From assembly GCA_002692605.1 (NCBI GenBank), contig NZLE01000046.1, positions 11,387-16,616 of the forward strand: DNA of 5,230 bases. The letters run 5' to 3'. Below, piece after piece: positions 1 to 5,230 of the stretch. A program made the position numbers and the translations under genes. Each line of letters starts with the position of its first letter. Within the stretch, counting starts at the first letter, position 1. A model generated the notes under the pieces. It saw only the letters and a program-made list of their open reading frames with translations. It was not told the origin of the DNA and searched no databases. This stretch comes from Opitutia bacterium. GTDB lineage: Bacteria; Verrucomicrobiota; Verrucomicrobiia; Opitutales; Seribacteraceae.

Positions 1-2
1 TC

Positions 3-290
3 GCGCGCTGCGCCCCCTTTGCACTGTTTGCCTTCTTTATTCTCGGTCCCTGTGAACCCCTCATCCCGCTGATGTCCTCCGGAGTAGGAGACACGGGCTG
101 GCTGCCCAGCGTACTGGTGCTTTCGGCCTTTTGCGGAACCACCATCCTGACCATGCTTGTTTGCGTAATGTTTTTCTACTACGGAGTCTCACGATTCTCC
201 GTGATCCTGAGATTCGAAAAATACATGCATGCGGCCACCGGTATGGTCTTGTTCGTTTGCGGATGCGCCCTCCAATTCCACGGCCACTGA
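3..290 (+). CDS. C-terminal fragment of a TauE/SafE / DsbD_2 (UreH-like) family membrane protein
   Basis: The frame is open from the first bases of the window to a TGA at 288-290, giving 95 residues of a gene whose start lies upstream. An ATG at 72 is internal: the frame before it encodes a hydrophobic stretch that ends in GPCEPLIPL (fragment residues 15-23). From memory, this motif marks the second half of membrane proteins annotated as TauE/SafE sulfite exporters or UreH/DsbD_2-like transporters. Further membrane segments lie at about residues 36-60 and 74-91, and the end QFHGH looks like a natural C-terminus. The GC-rich coding matches the sulfatases, not the receptor. It converges on the sulfatase operon with a 50-base gap, so it is a separate transcription unit. 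The family contains transporters for varied substrates and thiol-redox proteins; substrate and role cannot be told from this fragment. The membrane protein call is firm, the family call moderate. Confidence 0.62.
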   Translation, partial: ARCAPFALFAFFILGPCEPLIPLMSSGVGDTGWLPSVLVLSAFCGTTILTMLVCVMFFYYGVSRFSVILRFEKYMHAATGMVLFVCGCALQFHGH

Positions 291-304
291 GGGCGCTGTG
301 GCCG
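265..304. terminator. Two interlocked inverted repeats at the end of convergent genes; possible terminator
   Basis: Two perfect GC-rich inverted repeats interleave here. GCGCCCTC at 265-272 pairs with GAGGGCGC at 289-296 (8 bp, 16-base loop), and CGGCCAC at 281-287 pairs with GTGGCCG at 298-304 (7 bp, 10-base loop). Both span the stop codon of the membrane-protein gene and lie 37-76 bases past the stop of the sulfatase operon on the other strand. Either could form in either transcript. No T tract follows on either strand, so this is not a standard intrinsic terminator. The rest of the gap to base 340 holds nothing I recognise. Confidence 0.3.
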
Positions 305-340
305 AGCTTACCGAGTTGAACTTTCTTTGGAGGATTGGAT

Positions 341-1837
341 CTACTTCAATGCTTGGTAGACGGACGTAGGAACTTCGTATTCCTTGCGCAAACGATCCAA
401 TTCCCTGCGCATGCGGCCTTGAATTTTGGCGTATTCAGGTTGATCGTAGACGCTCTTGAGTTCCTTGGGATCTTCCTTGAGGTCATACAGTTCCCATTCG
501 TCCTTTTCATAGAAGCGGATCAGTTTGTGCCTCGCGGTCTTTACGCCTTCGTGCCGGGCCACGCCGTGTCCGCCTCCCTCATGATAGTGATAGTAAAGGC
601 TTTGGCGCCAATTCTTTTGGTCTCTGCCTTTCAGGAGGGGGACGAGGCTGACCCCCTGCATTTTCGGATCGGGTTGGGCTCCAGCCAGATCTAGGAAGGT
701 CTGGGCGAAGTCGAGGTTGCTGGTAAGATCACGGTTTTTGGATTTTGGCTCGATCTGCCCGGGCCAGCGGACGAGGAGGGGCATACGGTAGGAGAGTTCG
801 TACATCCAGCGCTTGTCGAACCAACCGTAGTCTCCAAGGTAAAAGCCCTGATCCGAGGAATAGATCACCACGGTGTCCTCGGCGAGCCCGCTCTCATCAA
901 GGTATTCAAGAATACGACCTACGTTCTCATCCACCGCCTTGGCGCAGAGCAGGTAGTTGCGGATCCAACGCTGGTAGTGCCAACGGGTCAGTTCCTCCTT
1001 GCTCATGGAATCCCTCTTGGCTAGGAAGGCCTCGTTCCGGGGGCGGAAGTAGCCGTCGAAGACCTTGAACTGTTCGGGGGTAAACTGGCTGGAGTACTGG
1101 AGCATCAGCCGCTTGTCTCCAAGGTGCTCGAGGATGCCCATCTTGTGCTGGCTTGCGGAGGAGGTTTTCCCCGAATGATCGTGGAAGAGAGTTTCGGGTT
1201 CTGGAATCTCGACTTCATCCAAGGCGCCCAAATGACGCAGAGCAGGTTCCCACCGGCCATGAGGAGCCTTGTGCTGGCTCATAAGCATGAAGGGCTTGTC
1301 GGGGTCACGTTCCTCCTTGAGCCACTGGAGGCTGAGGTCGGTGATGATATCGGTTGTGTAGCCGACGTGCTTGACTTCCTTTCCATCCCTTTTCATACGT
1401 GGGTTGTAATAAGAGCCCTGGCCGTACAGAACCTCATAACGATCGAATCCGGTTGGGTCGGACTTGAGGTGCCACTTTCCGATCAGGGCGGTCTCGTATC
1501 CAACCTTGCGCAAAAGCTTGGGGAAGGTGACCTGCGAGCCGTCGAAGACGTCTCCGTTGGTCATTTGTCCGTTGTGGAAGGAGTGCCTGCCCGATAGGAT
1601 CACCGCCCGGGACGGGGCGCAGATCGAATTGGTCACGTAGCAGCGTTCGAAAGTCATGCCTTCCTTTGCGATCCGGTCCAGGTTGGGGGTTTGGATCAGT
1701 TCCGACCCGTAGGCGCTGATGGCATGAGGGGCATGGTCATCCGTGAAGATGAACAGAATATTGGGTTGCTTGGGGGCAGCTTGGGCAAACCCACTTACCA
1801 AAAGCAGGAGGCAGGGCAACGTGCGAGCCATCTTCAT
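341..1837 (-). CDS. Secreted formylglycine-dependent sulfatase, S1_11-like (GlcNAc-6-O-sulfatase-type)
   Basis: This 498-residue protein is a complete type I sulfatase, which hydrolyses sulfate esters. A signal peptide covers residues 1-20 (basic start, leucine-rich core, AQA cleavage site). The alkaline-phosphatase-like sulfatase domain follows: metal ligands D33-D34, the maturation motif CAPSR with C73 as the future formylglycine and R77, then GKWH with K121 and H123, KAPH with H193, D329-Q330, and K342 in FDKRWMYE. Residues from about 415 (HYHEGGGHGVARHEG, then DEWELYDLKEDP) match the DUF4976 C-terminal domain. The HKAPHGRWEP, SDQGFYLGD and DKRWMYE blocks resemble SulfAtlas S1_11 enzymes, whose known members include N-acetylglucosamine-6-O-sulfatases; the true substrate may differ. 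CxPSR can be matured by anaerobic-type (radical SAM) or aerobic systems; none is in the window. The start overlaps the upstream sulfatase stop by 4 bases and has no Shine-Dalgarno site, only a C-rich stretch, so coupled translation is likely. M3 is a less likely alternative start. It is the last gene of the operon. Confidence 0.96.
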   Translation of the reverse strand: MKMARTLPCLLLLVSGFAQAAPKQPNILFIFTDDHAPHAISAYGSELIQTPNLDRIAKEGMTFERCYVTNSICAPSRAVILSGRHSFHNGQMTNGDVFDGSQVTFPKLLRKVGYETALIGKWHLKSDPTGFDRYEVLYGQGSYYNPRMKRDGKEVKHVGYTTDIITDLSLQWLKEERDPDKPFMLMSQHKAPHGRWEPALRHLGALDEVEIPEPETLFHDHSGKTSSASQHKMGILEHLGDKRLMLQYSSQFTPEQFKVFDGYFRPRNEAFLAKRDSMSKEELTRWHYQRWIRNYLLCAKAVDENVGRILEYLDESGLAEDTVVIYSSDQGFYLGDYGWFDKRWMYELSYRMPLLVRWPGQIEPKSKNRDLTSNLDFAQTFLDLAGAQPDPKMQGVSLVPLLKGRDQKNWRQSLYYHYHEGGGHGVARHEGVKTARHKLIRFYEKDEWELYDLKEDPKELKSVYDQPEYAKIQGRMRRELDRLRKEYEVPTSVYQALK

Positions 1838-1853
1838 GGGGAAGAGGGGGGGG
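1834..1853 (-). other. Sulfatase-sulfatase junction: ATGA overlap behind a C8 tract
   Basis: On the minus strand the upstream sulfatase ends in codons GCC CCC CCC TCT TCC CCA TGA. The final A of CCA plus TGA forms ATGA, in which the next sulfatase starts. Eight consecutive C residues occupy 1853-1846. The zero frame reads C CCC CCC at 1852-1846, which fits the X XXY YYZ pattern of a -1 slippery heptamer. A -1 slip, or one extra C, would then read CTC TTC CCC ATG and join the second sulfatase in frame with no stop between. The coupling is a safe reading of the overlap. Frameshifting is only a possibility, and I saw no obvious stimulatory hairpin or internal Shine-Dalgarno. Confidence 0.6.
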
Positions 1854-3258
1854 CGTAGTCCGGATTGGGGACAGGGAGCTTCGCTTTCATCTTGGTTTGC
1901 CAGGCGACGAGCTTGCCTTCCAGTTCCCTGACCTTGTCCGGATTCTTTTTGGCCAAATCGTTCGTCTCGGATGGATCCTTGGCCAAGTTATAAAGCTCGA
2001 CCTTATCGTGGTGGTAGAACTTGATCAGTTTCCAGTTCCCGTCGCGGATGGAAGCGCCCGGTTTCCAAGTCGATCCGTGATAGTGAGGGTAGTGCCAATA
2101 GAGAGGTCTTGGCTTTGCTTTTTTCCCTGACAGTTCGGGAAGCAGGCTTCGTCCGTCGGCATGCAAATTGGGCTTGAGAGGAAGGCCGGCAAGTTCGAGC
2201 ATGGTGGGGAAGAAATCCATGGACACGACCGGATCGTTGCAAACGCTTCCCTCTTGGGTCACTCCCGGGGCCCGGATGATGGTCGGTTCGCGTATCCCGC
2301 CTTCGTAGAGCCAGCCCTTACCTGCCCGCAGGGGCAGGTTGCTTCCCGGTCCGGGACCGCGCAGTGTGCTTAAGCCCCCGTTGTCACTGAAGAAGAAAAT
2401 GACGGTATTTTCGGTCAGTCCGAGTTGATCGAGTTTGGCGGTGAGGGCTCCCACGCTGTCATCCACCGCGGCGACCATGGAGGCGAGGCCCGGGTTGTCC
2501 TGACGCATGCGGGTTTTCCCATCGTGCTCCGGTCGGGTGGGCGTGTTTCCCTCGAAAGTCTTTTTCGCTTTTGTGACGTAATGATCGATCCGTTTCTTGT
2601 AGGCTTGGATGGGCGTATGGATGTTGTAATAGGAGAGGTATAGCAGGAAGGGCTTGTTTTTGTTTCTTTTCTCAAGGAAACGGATGGACTCCTCAGTCAA
2701 GCGCTCGGTCAGGTACTCGCCTTTCTTTTTCGACTTCAGAGCCGGGTTGGTCCACGGGGCGTAGTAGCCACCGGGAGGGGAGCCCCTGTGGTGACCTCCG
2801 ACGTTGAAGTCGAACCCTTGGTCGGTCGGCCAATGCCCTTCATTGCCGAGGTGCCACTTCCCCGCGAAAAAGGTTTGGTATCCATGGAGCTTCAATTCCT
2901 CGGCGATGGTCACCTCCTCGTGAGCGAGGTTGTTCCGGTCGCTGGGATGGAGTAGCTTATTGGTCTTCTTGTTCGATTGTCCGGGTATCCAGTCTGTGAT
3001 ATCCACCCGAACCGGGTGGCGTCCCGTCATGATGCTGGCCCGGGTGGGTGAGCAAACCGGACACGCGGCATAGCCGTAATTAAACTTCATGCCCGTCTTG
3101 GCCAGACGGTCGACGTTGGGGGTTTCGTGAAAGGTCGAGCCAAAGGCGCCCACGTCCATCATTCCCATATCATCAACGAGAAAGAAGACAAAATTTGTCT
3201 TCTTCTTGGCAATGAGGGAAAGAGAAGTGAGCAGAGATATGATTATGAACCTGCTCAT
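1834..3258 (-). CDS. Secreted formylglycine-dependent sulfatase, S1_16-like (arylsulfatase A type)
   Basis: This 474-residue protein is a complete type I sulfatase. Residues 1-17 form a short hydrophobic signal peptide (RFIIISLLTSLSLIA) followed by KKK; the cleavage site is not ideal, so membrane anchoring cannot be excluded. Catalytic features are metal ligands D29-D30, CSPTR with C69 as the formylglycine precursor and R73, GKWH with K134 and H136, H214 in NIHTP, D292-N293 in SDNGG, and K314 in RAGKGWLYEGGIREP. The C-terminal part has WHYPHYHG (388-395), IRDGNWKLI and the LPVPNPDY tail, typical as I recall of SulfAtlas S1_16 enzymes, which include exo-acting galactose/GalNAc 4-O-sulfatases; other specificities are possible. 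The T in CSPTR is a normal variant. The only in-frame start nearby is the ATG at 3258, 13 bases after the receptor gene. The preceding bases are AT-rich without a Shine-Dalgarno site. Its last bases overlap the next sulfatase, so the two are probably made together. Confidence 0.96.
   Translation of the reverse strand: MSRFIIISLLTSLSLIAKKKTNFVFFLVDDMGMMDVGAFGSTFHETPNVDRLAKTGMKFNYGYAACPVCSPTRASIMTGRHPVRVDITDWIPGQSNKKTNKLLHPSDRNNLAHEEVTIAEELKLHGYQTFFAGKWHLGNEGHWPTDQGFDFNVGGHHRGSPPGGYYAPWTNPALKSKKKGEYLTERLTEESIRFLEKRNKNKPFLLYLSYYNIHTPIQAYKKRIDHYVTKAKKTFEGNTPTRPEHDGKTRMRQDNPGLASMVAAVDDSVGALTAKLDQLGLTENTVIFFFSDNGGLSTLRGPGPGSNLPLRAGKGWLYEGGIREPTIIRAPGVTQEGSVCNDPVVSMDFFPTMLELAGLPLKPNLHADGRSLLPELSGKKAKPRPLYWHYPHYHGSTWKPGASIRDGNWKLIKFYHHDKVELYNLAKDPSETNDLAKKNPDKVRELEGKLVAWQTKMKAKLPVPNPDYAPPSSP
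2320..2339. repeat. 8-bp inverted repeat with 4-base loop inside the S1_16-like sulfatase gene
   Basis: ACCTGCCC at 2320-2327 and GGGCAGGT at 2332-2339 are perfect reverse complements around a GCAG loop. The element encodes residues N307-G313, just before the catalytic-site lysine K314. In mRNA it would be a stable GC-rich hairpin. The amino acids fit the family consensus, so it may simply result from codon choice. Confidence 0.4.
3182..3204. repeat. 11-bp near-perfect palindrome at the signal peptide/mature junction of the S1_16-like sulfatase
   Basis: AAGAAGACAAA at 3182-3192 and TTTGTCTTCTT at 3194-3204 are exact reverse complements around one central base. The stretch encodes K19-F26, the basic residues after the signal peptide and the first beta strand of the sulfatase fold. 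It lies 54-76 bases into the gene. A one-base centre is too tight for a full hairpin, although a shorter stem with a 3-5 base loop could form. A protein-binding site or chance are both possible. Confidence 0.35.
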
Positions 3259-3271
3259 GAGAAAAATTGAA

Positions 3272-5230
3272 TTAGAATTCCTTGGAAATGCTCAAGCCGA
3301 TGACGCGAGGGGAACCGGCTACACCGGGGGTAGTTGGCAGGTTATTAACTAGTGAAGTGAAATATTCTTCATCTGTGAGGTTTAACCCAAATACATTGAA
3401 CTCCCAATCTTTCCAGTCATATCCAAGATTGGCATCAAGCAAAGTGTAGCTGCCGATCTTATCTGTGGGATTGGAACCATCATAATTCCAATAATGTGTG
3501 TCACCAATGGTTTTGGTTCCAATCTGTCCATGCAGTCCATTTTCGAACTCATAGTTGAGGGAAAGGGCAAGAGTGTGTTCAGGGATAAAGGATACTTGTT
3601 CACCAACTAATCCCGAACCGTCAAACTTATCGTACTCAGAATCACAGAGTCCGTACGCAAAAGAAAATGTGAAGTTGTCGGATGGCTTAAAATAGCCTTC
3701 TATCTCAATTCCTTGGGTTGTGACTTCATCAGCATTATCTACGTAATAATCTGTGCTCAATGGATTAAGGTCAGGTAGCTCGAATTGATAGTTTTCAATA
3801 TCGTTAAGATAAGCGGTGAAGTTCAATCCCCACGATTCTGTAGGAGCGAATAGAAAACCGATTTCATACGAAAGTGTTTCCTCCTCGGCAAAAGTAATTT
3901 GATTGTCAGTAACCGTGTAAGCAGAGAAGCCTCCAGGTTTTTCCGAATATGTCGCCCGCAAATTGCCAGTTAACCCTTCCGTGATTTTTCTTTCCCAATT
4001 GAGTGTAGGAGAAAAGGAATCAAAGTCATTTGCATCAGCGACAGTATCTGAAAAAGGAGTCGGAATAAAAGTGTTCAAAGCCGGATCAAAGACAAAGTTA
4101 AAGCCATCTTTGGTACGATCCATTTTCTGTTCGAAATTGTCATAACGTAGACCAAGTGAAAGTTTATCGCTTTCAGTTAAATCTTTGGTAAGAGAGGCGA
4201 AAGTTGCTATGTTACGAGATTCTAAATTGTAAACGGTTTGCTCGGTTACTCCGAAAGATCTAGTAGCATCACCATTAATTTCACTATCTGAATAAAAAGC
4301 ACCAAGCACCCAATCGATTTCTGAGTCTAGGTTGGATTCAACTCTAAATTCTTGTGACCATTCAATTTGATCCTGAATAATAACCGATGTTTGCGCAGGG
4401 CTTGCCAAGGTATTGACGGTACTTGTATCTAAGTCTACGCGATTAGGATTCATATTCCAATCATTTCGATTAGTGATTGAGAAAAAGCTATATCCATCGA
4501 GTTCATGTTCAAAAGTTAAGAATTGTTGGTTACGGTCTATCTCAGTTGATTCATCGAAATCACTCGCTCTGTCATAAAAGTCACCACCGTTTCTTAAAAC
4601 AAGTGGTTGTGCACCAAGCTCATGGGTTTCAAAATTTGCTCCAAAACCGATTTTTGAACCATTACCTCGATCCAAAGAGAATCGAAGTGAACCGTGCCAA
4701 GTTTCAGTTGTGTCGGCATTTCCGGAAGTGTTTTTGATGTAGCCATCGGATAAGGCTCTTTGCAGTGCAAAGGAGTAGGAAAAGCCGTCTCCGTCAAGTG
4801 GGCCACTGCTGTTAAGGTTGTATTTTTCGGAATTAAAGGTTCCATATGAGGCCGAGACCCGATTAACTTGCTTACCAGTAGGTGCTTGAGTTTTGATATT
4901 TATTGCACCGCCAGTTACGGATTTTCCGAATTTGTGACCTTGGGGTCCCCTTAGAATTTCAATACTTTTGATATCATACAAAGTTGAAGAATAGGATGAA
5001 ACGTCAGCTTGGGGAATACCATCTACATACAATTGAACGCCTGCAGGGCCAAACAATTGAGTATTGGCAATCCCTCTCATCGTGATTATGTCGCCGTATG
5101 ATTGGATCGAATTGTTGTTAATATGCAAGTTAGGGGATAAGCCTGAAAGGTCGACTAGGTTGTCAATTTGACGGTCATTAACTTGATCTTTAGTCAAAAT
5201 CGAAGAGCGGGAAAGATCAAGCTCGGGAAT
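3272..5230 (-). CDS. TonB-dependent outer-membrane receptor, 5' end beyond the window
   Basis: This is a TonB-dependent receptor, a plugged 22-strand beta-barrel that imports ligands across the outer membrane using energy from TonB-ExbBD. The window holds 652 residues. The frame stays open to the window edge (ending, in reverse, with IPELDLSRSSI), and the apparent TTG start at 5197 lies inside the plug domain, so the signal peptide and TonB box are off the window. The plug covers about residues 1-115: RQIDNLVDLSGLSPNL, then MRGI, VQLYVDGIPQ, EILRGPQG (91-98) and TGGAINI (106-112). The barrel follows, ending in the typical last strand GSPRVIGLSISKEF with a terminal Phe. It resembles the iron-complex/sphingomonad type rather than SusC, and no susD follows. 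It is 13 bases ahead of two sulfatases on the same strand, so it is probably the specific importer for their substrate or product; an iron-type ligand cannot be excluded. Its coding is clearly more AT-rich than its neighbours. The promoter is not in the window. Confidence 0.95.
   Translation of the reverse strand: MPELDLSRSSILTKDQVNDRQIDNLVDLSGLSPNLHINNNSIQSYGDIITMRGIANTQLFGPAGVQLYVDGIPQADVSSYSSTLYDIKSIEILRGPQGHKFGKSVTGGAINIKTQAPTGKQVNRVSASYGTFNSEKYNLNSSGPLDGDGFSYSFALQRALSDGYIKNTSGNADTTETWHGSLRFSLDRGNGSKIGFGANFETHELGAQPLVLRNGGDFYDRASDFDESTEIDRNQQFLTFEHELDGYSFFSITNRNDWNMNPNRVDLDTSTVNTLASPAQTSVIIQDQIEWSQEFRVESNLDSEIDWVLGAFYSDSEINGDATRSFGVTEQTVYNLESRNIATFASLTKDLTESDKLSLGLRYDNFEQKMDRTKDGFNFVFDPALNTFIPTPFSDTVADANDFDSFSPTLNWERKITEGLTGNLRATYSEKPGGFSAYTVTDNQITFAEEETLSYEIGFLFAPTESWGLNFTAYLNDIENYQFELPDLNPLSTDYYVDNADEVTTQGIEIEGYFKPSDNFTFSFAYGLCDSEYDKFDGSGLVGEQVSFIPEHTLALSLNYEFENGLHGQIGTKTIGDTHYWNYDGSNPTDKIGSYTLLDANLGYDWKDWEFNVFGLNLTDEEYFTSLVNNLPTTPGVAGSPRVIGLSISKEF

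Noticed and set aside
72..290. ATG at 72 as the start of a small 72-residue membrane protein
   Set aside because: The same frame is open back to base 3 and encodes a hydrophobic segment plus the GPCEPLIPL family motif, so the ATG is internal to a larger gene.
3..290. A sulfite exporter functionally paired with the sulfatases
   Set aside because: Sulfatases release sulfate, not sulfite; the gene is convergent rather than in the operon, and the TauE/SafE name covers transporters of varied substrates. Proximity alone is not evidence.
1124..1597. 157-codon plus-strand open frame
   Set aside because: It lies wholly antisense to the S1_11-like sulfatase, whose catalytic motifs fix the coding strand; it shows no recognisable domain and is a by-product of GC-rich codon use. 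The same holds for the frames at 335-694 and 745-1068.
1834..3258. Sulfatase inactivated because its motif is CSPTR rather than CxPSR
   Set aside because: C/S-x-P-x-R with T at the fourth place is a common working variant, and all other metal and sulfate ligands are present.
3259..3271. A promoter or terminator between receptor and sulfatase
   Set aside because: The gap is only 13 bases and AT-rich, with no hairpin or recognisable promoter boxes; co-transcription is the simpler reading.
3272..5197. TTG at 5197 as the true start of the receptor gene
   Set aside because: The frame continues without a stop to the window edge, and residues right after 5197 are already plug domain (RQIDNLVDLSGLSPNL). 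No signal peptide follows the TTG, so the gene starts upstream of the window.

Overview
The window looks like a piece of a Gram-negative, probably marine, polysaccharide-degrading bacterium. Two secreted formylglycine-dependent sulfatases lie directly behind a TonB-dependent outer-membrane receptor. There is no SusD partner, which argues against a standard Bacteroidota utilisation locus. The sulfatase style and the lack of Shine-Dalgarno sites would suit Verrucomicrobiota (for example Opitutae) or a relative, but this assignment is inference.

Layout: (1) 3-290, plus strand: the C-terminal end of a multi-pass membrane protein resembling the TauE/SafE / DsbD_2 (UreH-like) superfamily, cut by the window start. 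(2) 291-340: a 50-base gap between convergent genes. Two interlocked GC-rich inverted repeats sit across the end of the first gene and this gap. (3) 341-5230, minus strand: a tight three-gene cluster transcribed in the order TonB-dependent receptor (5' end off the window), S1_16-like sulfatase, S1_11-like sulfatase. The first two are 13 bases apart and the last two share a 4-base ATGA overlap, so a single operon is very likely. Its promoter must lie beyond base 5230. No stretch over 300 bases lacks a gene.

How the genes may work together: the receptor would import a TonB-dependent ligand across the outer membrane, and the two exported sulfatases, of different subfamilies, would remove sulfate esters from different positions of a sulfated glycan or oligosaccharide in the periplasm or outside the cell. 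The substrate cannot be read from the sequence. No glycoside hydrolase, lyase, sulfatase-maturing enzyme or regulator lies in the window.

The main oddities are a sharp drop in GC content from the sulfatases (about 57-63% in lines counted by hand) to the receptor (about 37-48%), and an eight-base C tract just before the sulfatase-sulfatase junction, where a -1 slip would fuse the two enzymes in frame. I see no clearly new class of system here; this is an ordinary type of sulfatase locus with a few points worth checking.
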